Assembly (NCBI GenBank): GCA_032629725.1 | Contig: JAFEVB010000008.1 | Coordinates: forward strand, 1,240,001 to 1,304,000 | Direction: 5' to 3' | Origin: Gremmenia infestans | Taxonomy: Eukaryota; Ascomycota; Leotiomycetes; Helotiales; Hamatocanthoscyphaceae | DNA: 64,000 bases | In this document: in pieces, positions 10,303 to 22,444 of the stretch | Numbering within the stretch: position 1 is the first letter of the stretch | Layout: each line of letters opens with the position of its first letter | Translations under genes and position numbers: made by a program | Notes under the pieces: generated by a model | What the model was told of the DNA's origin: nothing | Database searches by the model: none | Seen by the model: the letters and a program-made list of their open reading frames with translations, nothing else

Positions 10303-13300
10303 TCAAAGACTCATCGTAAGCCACTCCCACTCCTGTGGTCCCGTACCGGCGCCGCCCTGTCCACTCATTACCATGCCCGGAGGTCCACCCATACCTCCCA
10401 TGCCAGGCATTGTCATCCCCCCTGGCCCCATGGGCCTCGCTGTCATCCCAAATCCATTTGCAAGACCCATGTTAGACATGCTCCCGGAATTTCCCATCAT
10501 GCCCATACCCATTGACTTCGCGGCTTCGTTGGATCCGGTCGAGCTTTCAGGAGAATCAATATCCATATTTTCCATGACGCTTACGCTCTTGCTGTGTCGT
10601 CTCTGCCTCTTTGGGGCAGCAGCCGCGTTTGATCGAGTCGTGTTGGTCGCCGCCGCTCCCGGGCCAGGAGTGGTTTTTGGTGGCGCTGCTGCGATTGGGA
10701 TCACACCTTTACCACCGCTAATGCCTGTTGTGCCCGCCGAAGACCCAGCAGAACCGTGATAAGAAGTCGGAGTACTACCAGCTGTACTGCCACCATTGCC
10801 AACAGAGCCAGTGACAGATTGAGGGCTCTGGCTTTCGTTCACGCTCCGATCCCTAATACTAGTTGGAGTCGTGGCCTGAGCTGCGGGGGCTGTACTGGTC
10901 CCGGTGGTCGTGACAATAGAGTTCTTTCTCGTATCTGGACCACTTCCCGCTGAAATGCTACCTAGTTTTTTGGACGCCCTCGTTGAGGCGCCACCAGATC
11001 CACTGACAGGAATAGAGGCGCCAGAGCCACGATTACGCTTCTTGATAACATCTGTTTTGAGAGAAAGTGGTCGAACGACGCCGTGGAGCTTAAGGAACAA
11101 ACCGCAGGCATTACAGAGCGGATGCCCCTCAGGATTGCGCCGCCAAAGGGGTGTAGTCTGGGTAAAGCAGTTGGTACATGTTGTTGGAACTCCATTCTCG
11201 CCTTGAGCACCGGCTGCACCAGCGAGGTTCGTGGTAGAGCCGTGCTTCGAACCACCGGGTGTTGATGGCCGACTAGGATCCACGGATGAGAAGCCAGACA
11301 TATTGTTTGCATCTGGTGGAGAATTTGGATTCGATTGGCCCATTTGGTCGAACATGTTGGCATTGCGTCCTAGTAAAGCTGCATTGGGGGTTGAGGCGGT
11401 GCGGGGGATTTTTTGCCGCCGGTCGTTACCATTCCGAGAGCGATTATCAGAAACAGACTGTGCGGATGCGTGAGTTCGTCCCAGAGAGCCCCCTGAGCCG
11501 TCCCAATCAAGAGGCGAAGAGTTCATATCAGCAGCTCCACCAATTGTCACTTGCTTTCTTGGAGGGCCACCAGGATAACGAGCGGCTTGCGTAGTGAATT
11601 GTCCAGGCAAAGTCGCATCCCATTGAAGACCACCTCCAGGTCCCATTTCCATATTGGGATCATCCATGGGCGATTGGGCGAAATCGTGCTGCATCATGAG
11701 CGTTCGATCAGCGAATGCTGCGCCTTCTTCATCCTCGTTATCGGAATCTGCCCCAAAACTAAACATATTCTCATGGCCCATTTGAACACCCGGGGACCGT
11801 GCAGGATGATCAGCTTGGAAAACTTGAGCTGGATCAATATGTTGTGCCATGCCAAATGATCCAGGTGAGGTATAAGAATTGGACGGACCAGCACTGGTGA
11901 CTGCAGTGAACATGGACCCACCATTGCCATTGTACATGTATTGTGGCGCCATCGAATTGGAAAGACTCGAGGGACCATGGCTGAAGGTGTGCGGTCGTTG
12001 GTGTCGCATATCCATGCCGTGGCCGAAGTACATCTGCTCGTTTTCCGGGATGGGCTGTGGAGTCGAAACTGCGGATTGATAAGCACTTCCCGGGGGAGAA
12101 TAATAATCATTCGAGTTCAGGGACGAAGAGGGCATCTGAGAGTTATTGTACATGGAGGAGAATGGCCCATGCTGTACGAGTGGAGAGTGTGAGGGCGAAA
12201 AATTAAAGTTCTGTTGATAAGGGCCTGCGGAGGTGATTATAGGATCGTGATCCATGTTGAAGGTATCGAGTTGAAAGGGTACGCCAGATTGATTATGTCG
12301 AAGCATTTCAGGGGGGTGAGGCTGATCCAGCGAGTAATCGTTTATATCTGCGTCGTGATCTGGATCATTGGGTATCATAATGCTGTTCACAGCTGGTACA
12401 TGAGGGGAGAAGTCGGCCGGTCGTTTCCGAGCCTATATAGCGTCAGAAGGGTCTAGGTAGTATCACGCGCAAATGGCGCAACACAACATTAAAACTTGGA
12501 CATAGGAAAGTAGTAACTCACGCGTCTCTCGTCGATACTTGTCTTTCGAACATGTCTTTGTACATAATTAAATTCTTCGGTGCTTCGAGGATTGTGATGC
12601 GGGACAGGAACGGACTGGGGTACAGCGAATTGGGCAGATTCCTTCCTCATTTTGATGGGGATCGCAGAAGCTACGGCATTAGACGATGCTTCCGAATCAT
12701 TCTTACTGAATTCTGGTGAGGGGGACATGCCAAGCCCAGCCGGCGTCGAGATGTTGTCAGAGAATATAAAGTCATCAAGATTCATCGCATCTGAATTGTC
12801 GAAGGGCTTTGGTGTCCTTTGGTCAGAATTATTCCTCAGCTGTGCGATTCCACTAGGAGCACTGGCAGTATTCTGATTCGCAAGTCTGCCGTAGATAAGT
12901 TAGAGGTTGTATAAACTTAGCAAGTAGGGAGCCAAGCACAGAACATACCGAGCGGCCTCCTCCCGCTGCTTGCGCTTTCGTAGACTCATAGCCATCATGC
13001 GCCAAGTCAAGTTCTCCATGCGCTCCTGGTTAGGCAGTTGCTTCTTAGTCTTGCTATACAGCCTCCATATTTGGGTAGCCAATGGATCCTTCCTCTGCAT
13101 CTCATCCGGACTATCAAGCTCGTCGCCGGCACTATCATCCTTCCAAGTGGGAAAGAAACTCTCGCGCAGCAATTCCTTGCGCGCACTATTCCCCGCCGAT
13201 ATATCCAGCTTGTCCAAAGCGTTAACGCCAGGACTCGATGTGTTGGTGGTGGTAGAGGAACTGAAATGGGGTGTGAAGTCCCGGGCAGAAGCGTCGTTCA

Positions 13301-13475
13301 GCTGCTGATCAACGGGTCTTCGAGGGAAACGATAATCGTGCTCTGTTATTAACGTCGTCGATGAGGTTGTAGGATTTGACTGAGCTTCTCCGCTTGCATT
13401 CATAGTGTCGGGGGAAGTATGGACGCTGCGCAGAATTCCCCCACGCTCCTCATATTGTGGTGTCGCGCCAGACAT
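10303..13475 (-). CDS. areA: GATA transcription factor AreA/NIT2 (global nitrogen regulator)
   Basis: Three exons (13475-12949, 12885-12522, 12432-10303) give 1006 residues, close to N. crassa NIT2. The N-terminal exon holds the AreA-family conserved block FFPTWKDDSAGDELDSPDEM followed by QIWRLYSKTK and NLTWRMMAMSL (about residues 95-165). Exon 2 has the DDFIFSDN acidic segment. The exon 2/3 junction rebuilds SIDERR-ARKRPADFSP, a typical AreA motif. The single CX2CX17CX2C GATA finger (CTNCFTQTTPLWRRNPEGHP...CNAC) is at about residues 711-735, followed by the basic region PLSLKTDVIKKRNR. The extreme C-terminus EWEWLTMSL matches the segment known to bind the corepressor NmrA in this family. AreA activates genes for secondary nitrogen sources. 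The middle and C-terminal parts are Ser/Gly/Met-rich low complexity. The ATG at 13475 is preferred over an in-frame upstream codon at 13535. Confidence 0.97.
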
Positions 13476-14386
13476 ATTTGGGGACTGACCTGCCCTCCTT
13501 ACGCAATTACTATGCCGATGCCAGGTTGCCTTCACAAAACCCAGTGTATATGTTGATATTGCTTTTCGTTCTTTCTTTGACGGACCCTGAAAGCCGTATG
13601 TCCGACCCGCTGAAGTGGTGGTGGTTCTGATCCCACTGTACGTAGCGAATTGAGGCTATGATACCCGAGGGGTGTCGCAGGCGCGAGACCAGCTGCAATT
13701 GCAAGAAGGATACTGCAGAGATGGACGTCGAAGGACGAAGGATGCCGATGAGAGAGAACAGGCGATTAATTCGATAGCGAGGTGGAGGAAGAGGTAGAGG
13801 TAGAAGTGTCAGCTCAGTCTATTGCCAGCTGCTAGGCAAAGACGAAGTAGACATGCGCATATGAATATTGTTCGCCGCCGCGTCGAGTCGGGGTAGGTAC
13901 CGTACTTCAGAAACAGAGTTGAGTGGCTCGTGGCGTGGATCGTGGACGTCGTCTTGCAGGGCGAGAGCCACTTACAGCGCCAGAGGCCGCGACCTCTTTC
14001 ATGGGCCGGTCGTTCGTCTCGGTAGTAAGGTGGAGTACCTCCGTAGAACAGAACTAGGTAGCTACTACTTGGTGGGTGCTGGTTGGGGTTGGGGGTGCTG
14101 CTTTGTTTCTACCGGCTGTGCCCTAGTAAAAACTAAATAGTAGTGAATGCCGTACCAGCGGAGGCCCTAGGCAAAGGTATACGGAGGTAGGTAGTGTAGT
14201 GTAGTTCTTCTGGCATGGCATGGCACACCCACGCCCACGCCCCTCTTGTCCTATTGTGGCTGGAAAGACCCTGAGACTCTAGGAGGGCGGCGCAGGCTAT
14301 AAGACTCTCGTCGACCACTACTTAGAGTGAACGGCGTACCAGAACTTTATAGGTACAGTACATACATATTCTACTTGTAGGTACAG

Positions 14387-14398
14387 TACAGTACTGTA
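14387..14398. repeat. TACAGTACTGTA palindrome
   Basis: A perfect 12-bp palindrome flanked by more GTAC units. The same 12 bases occur at 4085-4096 and 26227-26238, always in intergenic DNA. Confidence 0.9.
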
Positions 14399-17300
14399 AG
14401 TAGAAAATGCCTGCCGGCTTAGCCTTCGGGTGCGGTCTGCAGTCTTGTCTTGTCTCCTCCTCTTCTCTCTTCAATCTGCGGAACTGTCTAGCTATCCAAG
14501 AGCCCAAGTGGATGTCAATATCTGAGCGAGGGACACCGCCACATGTCGAATCATGTAATAGTAATAGTAATACATAGTATATTGTAACTCTCTATATGCA
14601 AGTGACGAACCATTGCAGATGCCCTACCAACCTAGGTAGGCAAGAGCTTGAATAATGACTAAGGTACTTCCCACATGGACATAATGGACTCGACTGACCG
14701 TACCGCCGTCCCAACGGGAGGTTTGGCACCGGATCGACGAAGCTACTGCTCCTCTATAGTGATTTACGAATACTTACTGCTGTACTGTACTCCGTAATTC
14801 ACGTCCGTAAACCACGCACGGCTCGATGCATGCGATGGCGGTATGTAGTGTACGTGAAACGGCGGTAGATATCAAGTCGAGTCAAGTTCGTACCATGCAA
14901 ACCGAGTATACTTTTAAGAGCCATTACCGGTTCCGTATGCGGCGTATGGAAATAACTTCACATCTAAAGTTCAAGTAGGTACGCTGCCGCTACCGCTGCA
15001 ACGCCTTAGCTGGTTCAAAAGCCGGTGCGATGTGGTCCTGACTATGGTCTCTTACCTGACTCGAAACATCAATGTTCCCACATCTACCGTGCCGTCCGCA
15101 CCTCCATTCTTTTCTCACCACCACCTCCCTTCTTCAAGGAAGTCTACAGTTCATGGGGGCGTGTAAAAGCCCAGAGGCAGGCCAATAGTATGGGCGCAAC
15201 GGACTCAACCCCACAAGCTGTCGAGACATGGACAGGGCAATAATCAGAAAAACCCAGCTTTCTTTCGGAGCTAGGAAATTGGGATATGGCAGTATTGTTC
15301 TTGTTAAAGTTTATGGTTGCGGTTGTTGGTATGAATGCGGAATCGGGGCCAGGTGCGGACGGCTTTCTAGGCTTTTGACTGGAGGATCGCTGAGGGGCAT
15401 CACTCGCTGCTTTTCGAACGTGGGCTGAATATGCCCTGCACATGCGTCGCGGGATCAAGATTCAAGTGGGGGGTTTGAAAAGGACTAGTAGATAGAGGTG
15501 GGTTGCCAATTCCTTGCAGGAGGTTGGATTCGCTTCTTCCTCTTCCTCCTCCTCTTCCTGCGTGTGCAAGGGTATGGGGCGCTGAAAGGGAAATTTAGAG
15601 AGCTTCGCGAGAAGGTGGCAAGTGGCAAGTCTCGAATTTTCAATCTCTATTGCTTGCTTGGTTGTTTGTTCTTCTCTGTCTGCTCACTTTCTTGCGCCCA
15701 TCAGAACCTCCGTTCCCCTCAAAAAAGAGGAAAACCGTGGACCAGGCTCTCAGCTCGTGACAAGTGTAATCTGGACTTCAGGATGTTTGAAGATTCTTGG
15801 GCCTTGCAGTATCTCGAGTACTAAAAGGTCTTGTCGCTATTCAAAAGTGATGTACTGTACTCTGTACTGTATGTATAATAATGGTACTTGAGTATAAGTA
15901 AAACTTGGTGGGGGTACATAGCCTTTTCCCCTCCGGAAAATTACTGTATAGTAGGCGGGGCTATAATTGGACAATGCTAATTCTTCGACATCTGGAAAAT
16001 CCTGGGCGCGCAGAGGGGTAAATTCTGTCTGTGCGTGCTCATTGGCAGCACGGTTCAGATTGATGGCACTCTTTTTAACTCGTGCGCCAGCATCTGATAA
16101 TGGCAGGCTGCCACAGTTGCAGTGTTTTACCAGTCATCTGAAGGGAAAAACAGATGATTTCGTCGCTCGAAGGAATTGTATGGCACGCGGGTGGGACGGC
16201 CATGTACCTCTCGCATTTCTCTCGGGTCTAGAAGACTTCTGTAGCATTTTGTACGCGGCTACGAGGTCCTCAAGTACGAGAAGCACATGGGAGACGTCTA
16301 TGTTGCAGTAGTCTAACGCTGGCGTTCTCCTAGAGCCAGTCGGAAAGACCTCAGCGTGGACCCTTTTAGTCTCTCACCCGTGCAGCCATGCTTTGAACCT
16401 GTTGTATGGATATGGCTAAGAAACTTGGAGGCTGGTGAGAACCTCAGCTACGGGATTTCCCCTCCATAGCGTTATCACCGATAATGTACCGGTCAGTCCC
16501 TGAGGTTGAAGTGTTTCCCTTTGCCATTAAAATGTCGATACTCAGCTGCACCATGGACGGCTCCAGATTTTTGATTGAGAGATGGGCAGCAAATTATCAG
16601 ATTTTTCGCAACCAGCGCTTCTTCCGCCTTCAAAGATCTGAATTGTATTTCAGAGACCTTGACGTCAATACGAATATGCACGCACAGTGGGGTGCTGCCC
16701 CTGGAACTGGAGACCCCTTGACAATAAGACGTGGGAATCGTGGGTTGGACCCCCGCACTACTCCGTACTATCATTTCAGAACAACAGCCTGAAAGGGCTC
16801 AGTCTCCTTCACGTAGGATCCTCCCACGCCCGTGTAACCTAGGATGAGTATAAATTACGAAATATGTTTACTGACGTTTTAGTAGCATAATTTCTCTTTA
16901 CTCAGTGCAGTAAATACAAAAGTCGGCCCGAGGCGGTCCGACGATATAATCCACCCTCTACCCCATTTTGGAAGTTTCTCTAGATGCCTCGACTCTCGAG
17001 ACGACGCGGTTTGCCACAATAATCAATAATCAGACAATTATCGAGAGGCTTGTGACTGTAGTGCATTTCTCCTTATAAGCTTTGGGAAGTTGGGGGGGAC
17101 TCTTGTTAGTCTAACCGTGTAAAGAACAATGTCCGACTTGAGGAAAGGACTGCTCCCGAAGAATTCCGAGTTTCGAACGGGAATTCTCCACTTATGAACG
17201 AAACAAGACCGACCTTTGACAATTATACAAAGTATAAAATGTTAATAGCTTCATTTCCTCCACATTTGTTTCCACATAGACTGAGCAGCCCCGCGACCTG

Positions 17301-17482
17301 CATAACTACTTCGTATTTCATGCTACAGTATGCCTACGAGTAGCCTGGCCTGGGTCAAAACTTCGACAAAGCTTGTCGCCGCGGAATACCGCATCGTTTC
17401 GTAAGCGCTGAGTTCTTATATAGATAACGTGTATATGCGTGTGATGCTGCTTCTTTGTATAGCAAAATGGATCCCAGGGTGT

Positions 17483-17510
17483 GTCCAGTGTCCAGTGTCC
17501 AGTGTCCACT
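17483..17510. repeat. 7-bp tandem repeat GTCCAGT
   Basis: Three perfect GTCCAGT units and a fourth altered to GTCCACT, in the gene-poor region. Confidence 0.9.
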
Positions 17511-19683
17511 GTCCCCAGACTCAGACTTGTAGAGAACATTTCTACAAGTTACCTTATGCATGCCGGGCCCCACAACCCTGTTCGAGTTAAGATCTGGACT
17601 TTGCTACAATCAGTACACACAATCTCCGCTCCGCTCCTAGGAAATAACATCGCGAATCTTGGACTTTTCGTTGCACACCCATCTGCTCCAAACAAGGCTT
17701 TGTACTGTCGTTAAAATAGATGTGACGGTAATAAAGTCGAGACGCAATCCTCCGTATCTCCTGGTCAATTCATGACACTAGGTACCGTATTAGAGCCTTA
17801 ATAGAGGGTGGTCTCGGAGCAACTCCGGTAGGAAAGCGCGGCAACACGCGTAAAGAATTTTGATGCCGGCAAAGCTTCCCAAGTGCTTATTATTACGGAG
17901 TACTCTGTCCATCTGCTTCTTGGACACCTAGTCATCCGGGATTAGTGGCTGATTTGGATGTTTCGAAGATGTCGATTAAGAAGAACTCCGGGGGGCGGAA
18001 TGTGCCTTCAAGGAAGGAACCCTGGCCTGGGACAGCGTACGGAGTTGTGTTGCATGGTGTTGCATGCAGGAAATGCCCTGCAGATACTTACTGGACAAGC
18101 TTCCCTTTCTGGGTGTGACAAGAACCCTTGACTCAGCTGGGGCAAAGCGTGGGGGTTGGAGCAAGAGCAGCAAAGCAATTTGGACGACGTCAACCGAAAA
18201 GCCTTTTTGGAAGAAAATGGTATGTCTTCTGGGGATGTAAGTCCATTTGAGTCCATTTGTCGGAGTCGAGCTCCTCGGGCTGCTCAGGCGGCACATGAAA
18301 AGGTCGTAAAGTGTCCGTGACGAAGAAAAGGTAGGATGTATGGTCCGAGGCGTAAGACCTGCCCGAAAAGGAGTACAGGTATAGAGGTATGGAAGGAGAG
18401 TTCCACCACGGCTCGCGCTGAAGAATAAAGGGGGTGTTGAAGAACCATGTGTCATGTGATCGTGTCCTAGGTATTCTCCATTGGCTTGAACTAGATGCGG
18501 ATTCGAAGCCATTCGAGAATTTCAAGGCTGCTTGGCGACTCGTAGGTATAAGTATCTAGGTAGCATGTACGAGGGAAGCGGCATCTTTTTATACCAGGCC
18601 AGCTGCGGCCTGAGCTGGAGCTTATCAGTGCTCCTGTAATCAATCGTTTTGACGGTGAGCACTCACTCGCCCAAGCTCAAGATGGTATCATCCCAAAGCA
18701 CTGTCACGCATGGTCTCCGTGACCCTTAAATCGATACCGCATCGCAACAATAATGGCCCACTCGCTGACTCGCAAAGATTGCGATTGCGATGGCGATGAC
18801 GATATCTATATCTATTATTATCGGGAACTGATTGCAATACGCGTTCTTATTCGATTTCACCATGTAATGCCAGCAAGCCCTGCCCTCGGTGGCCCTTTAC
18901 GATAAAGCCATGAAGCCTCCGAGGTGTATTTCACTCCATGACCCCTGGGATGTACTGCCGCAATAGGCAAGTCGAAGCTCTCCGTATCTAGATAGTCTTC
19001 AGGTACAGCTCCTTCCCCGGATCTCAAGGGTGTTATAGTAGATCTTGAGATATTTCCCGCGTACAGCCAAAGATATCGTCAGATGGAGATACTGGCGGAG
19101 AAGCCGCCGACGGATAGTGAGATACGCGTAGATAGATAGAAGATCGGTCTGCTCTCCGCAAGGGCAGGGCATCCTATCATTCTTATGATGCGATCAAACC
19201 TTTCAAGACTCCTTATCTGTAGCTTTAGAGCTTAGGGCTTAGTTTTATGATACTCTCTTCAAATACCCTTGGTTTCCTTCTTTCCTTTCTAAACAACTTT
19301 TCCTTTTTCTTCTTCTCTTCCCCGGCTTAGCTATCACGCTCGAGGAAGTCTGTCGTTCAGTCAATTTATGGAGAGATAAAGCTTGCCTTCTATACTTTGA
19401 TTTCGGGAATGGTTTACTCACTACTTCATCCATGTTATGTTCTCCTTTCCCTCGTGTGACCACGAACGCTCCTCTGCTATATGATTGGCCCGAGAGGGGA
19501 CGACGCTTCAGAATCCTTTGTCTTCAGAACAGTACTTTGCATTCTGTTATGTCGTCGCTATATCGTAGGGACCAGTGCCCCTCCTTTGTTTTGTATTAGC
19601 AAATACTCTCGTTTGCTTTGTTCAAACTGTTACTGCCTGCTTGCGTCGTCCTTGAAAATGCTATCTCGAGTAAAAAGCCGCAA

Positions 19684-21324
19684 ATGCAAGTATTCATGAC
19701 ATTCTATACCTTCTCTTCTTCGTTTTACACATTCCTCCAAGCCGTAGGTCATTGTCATAGCCAACCTTTACACAAGTCCCAAAGGAAGTCTTTTAATACT
19801 ACTAACCCATGTATTCTCATATGTGGCAACACAAGATATCATAACTATCGTAGAGATCTTGAGCACAACATCAGAGACAACACCCTCATCGGTCATACTT
19901 CCAGCGACCACACTTTCAGCTACCACTCCTTCAGCGACCACCCCAGAGGGAAGTCCATCTCCAACGCCCACGCTGACATTCGTCGATGACGATCACGTGT
20001 ATCAACTCCTAGGATGCTATAATGAACTTCCATCTTTTGTAACAGAACGCGCACTTGGCATGACCGGTTCATACATAAGCCCGATATTTGCATTACCTAA
20101 TGCACTGACGGTGCCGTTGTGCTTGGAAGCTTGCGCCGCTGCAAAACCGCTCGGCGGAGATGGCTACACGTACGCTGCTGTAGAAAATGCTCGGTAGGTG
20201 CTTTTCCCATTTCCCTTTTGATCAAATCTTCAAGTAACTTCTCCTATCGTATACTGACCATTTTGTCTCATTCAAGAGAATGCTACTGCGGCCTAACTCT
20301 ATCCAACGACTCATTTCCCGTAACAGACAACTCTTGTTCCTCACCCTGCGGTGCCGATGCCAGAACGTCATGCGGAGGTTATGGCTTTCTCACGCTCTAT
20401 GAACTTCGCTCAGCCCTCGATTCGAACACATCCTCGACGTATTCCACCTCTTCTACATCTATGCCAATCCCTTCAGCAAGCCAAACAGCCAGGCCGAAAA
20501 GTACACACCATCTGAAGATGACCGGGGTATGGATAGGACTAGGTGTCGGACTTGCAGTCCTCGCGGGACTCGTGGTGTTATTACTGTGGTGGGAGCAGAG
20601 ACGGTATAACACCCGTCAACGACAAAAAGCAGCGGACATGGGGACCAAGGACTTTTTAGGTGGTTTCAAACTAGATCAGGATAAGCCACACAAGTACACG
20701 AAAAATCCGGAAACAGGTGATGGGCAAAGGAATGGTTTTATTGGAGAATCGAGTCTCTTTAGTAGCGCACCGCCGCCGCACGAAGTCCAAAGCGAGGAAT
20801 CTAAGAGGAGGAATATGGAAGCGCTTGCGACGTGGAAAAGAAATTCGGAAATTGTGGAAACGGAAATTGTGAAATCAAATGTAGCAGCAGGGAATCCTCA
20901 GCACGTCCAGACTCCAGCGGTAGAAGTGTTCAAAAGCCCCGGGATGGAGCGGAGGCGAACATTTGACCAGTGGAAAACTGGAGAGGTGACGCCGTTGAGC
21001 TCCGAATTACTTGGAAATACAAGAGAGCCGGTTGTTGAAGATAAATCCCGCGACGAGTTGGAGGGAGGTGCAGCAGGACTTCCCACTATCGGAGATATTG
21101 ATAGCGAAGGGCGAATTTTGGATGGAGGAACCGTAGAAGGGGCCATTAATGCGACAGAACTGAGCAGCACGAGTAAGGGGAAGAACCTGGAGCATTCGGG
21201 AGAACAGACTGATAAGGAACAGGCTTCTACCGATGAATACGCAAAAAAACCCGACGTCGAAGCTAGAACGATACTTGATGGATCTAGAACTGGACGAAAC
21301 TCGCCGCCGAATCCGAAATGCTAG
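19684..21324 (+). CDS. WSC-domain single-pass membrane protein (cell-wall sensor-like)
   Basis: The well-supported part is exon 19748-20193 joined to 20277-21324 through an intron with GTAGGT donor and TTCAAG acceptor; this rebuilds ENAR-ECYCG inside a WSC domain (YQLLGCYNELPSF ... GYTYAAVENARECYCGL ... CSSPCGADARTSCGGYGFLTLYE). WSC domains are Cys-rich carbohydrate-binding modules of wall-stress sensors. A Ser/Thr linker leads to one transmembrane helix (VWIGLGVGLAVLAGLVVLLLWW, about residue 210-235), then a basic stop-transfer and a ~250-residue charged cytoplasmic tail. The 5' end is uncertain: the frame before the WSC domain is open back to 19748 with a hydrophobic LLILLTHVFSYVA stretch but no ATG. 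A frame-consistent solution is a six-base first exon at 19684-19689 (Met-Gln) and an intron 19690-19747, giving 499 residues. Confidence 0.8.
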
Positions 21325-22444
21325 AAATGAGGTATGCCGGCTTGATATTAAAATTTGAGCTTACTCCTGAGCTGGCGTACTAACTAGGTGATAGTGGCTT
21401 TGGGATTAACGGTCGAAAATACCGATGTACAGTGGAAAACCCTCAATTTCTTGGGCATGCTTCACACAAAAAAAATAAGGATTTGGATCTTGAGGAGTTC
21501 AATGCTAATTCACCTAACCAGTGGATGTTCCTGATACCAGCGATGTGAAGGGGGGCAATATTGTAGTTTTGTATTGAGCCTCTACGTGAACAATACCCAT
21601 GTTTTTCAGTAAGCTTAATAGACCTGCCGTAGGATTATAAACAATCGCCAATCAAGCAGGAAATTATCAGCATACTTACTTTCCTCTAGATATTCAGTCT
21701 CAACACCCTCAGCTAGTAATTTCAATCCACCTCTGGTAGCCTAAAACACATTCCCAAACCGACTCCAAAGATACCCAGTGTAACACAGACGTGAAGAGTG
21801 CCCGTCGCAGTTCCCACAGCCAACCCAAGGGCTAAACTGTCCTTGGGGGGAGATGGACATAACATAGAGGGCGCGAAAGGGGATATCTAAACGTAGTTCG
21901 CGACTACTTTACAAGCACTAACAATGAACACCAAGGATCCGGCTATGTAGATGTGTTGTAGTATAGATAGATTTCCTCGGCGAAAGAAGAAGCGAGGGTA
22001 ATGCTCCAGGTGGGTAACCTGCTTTCATCTTGCATGGGAAGCAGAACCATTTGAGTGAACTGGGAGAAAGCCCCTGTGCCTATTTATTATCTACATACCT
22101 TATTGAGGACAAAAAGCAAAGAAAATGTTATATGCCAAACAGTGTCCTATTTCAACCAATTTTCGATCTTTCATTCTGTGAAAAAGTTGAAAGGAATGGA
22201 AAAGAGCTTCTGATTTCATGAGACGCCCCGTGACTTGTAGCTGAGGTGGTAGTGTGTGATAATGGGGGAGAAGCCGGAATGAGGGGGCAAATCCATGCTA
22301 GGCACTGCAGGTATATGTATATAGACATGTGAATATAGAACACCACTTCCACAAGACACGATCTAAGTGCCGTTCTATATTCTCGACTATCTACTCATAA
22401 AAGCACACCGCATCTATCGAACACGTTCGCATCTAAGATCACAC
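21325..22444. other. Convergent spacer between WSC gene and MET10
   Basis: Holds the 3' regions of the WSC gene (plus) and MET10 (minus). Apart from a hydrophobic minus-strand reading frame at 21722-22000 (listed separately) no gene is seen. Confidence 0.5.
21722..22000 (-). pseudogene. Possible relic of a membrane-protein gene
   Basis: On the minus strand a reading frame ending at 21722 encodes a Gly/Leu-rich hydrophobic stretch (LALGLAVGTATGTLHVC followed by VTLGIFGVGLGMCF). Just upstream, after one in-frame stop, the sequence reads AGSLVFIVSACKVVANYV, and before that, after another stop, a short open stretch. The look is of transmembrane helices from a transporter, perhaps of the MFS kind, with stops inserted. 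It is too short to assign and could also be chance; a TTAG acceptor-like site precedes the downstream segment, so a small spliced gene is an alternative. Confidence 0.25.

Larger units (their letters stand above)
13476..19683. other. 6.2-kb gene-poor region upstream of areA
   Basis: No coding gene can be supported. The first 1-1.5 kb is the areA promoter and leader. Further on there are TACAGTACTGTA (14387-14398), TACTCCGTA motifs (14788, 16759, 17894), a perfect CRE-like TGACGTCA at 16660-16667, a 7-bp tandem repeat at 17483-17510 and a pyrimidine-rich tract near 19260-19330. Three overlapping minus-strand ORFs at 17976-18525 (up to 178 codons) have no recognisable domain. A long non-coding transcript or a very divergent gene cannot be excluded. 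Confidence 0.5.

Noticed and set aside
10373..12192. Several plus-strand ORFs of 60-128 codons
   Set aside because: They are antisense shadows of areA exon 3, whose low-complexity Gly/Met/Ser codons keep the opposite strand open.
16660..16770. A GTGGGTTGGACCCCCGCAC hairpin resembling a tRNA T-arm
   Set aside because: No matching acceptor stem, D-arm or anticodon arm could be drawn around it.
17976..18525. Three overlapping minus-strand ORFs up to 178 codons
   Set aside because: No family features, three frames open at once, no convincing splice signals; probably compositional. Not annotated as a gene.
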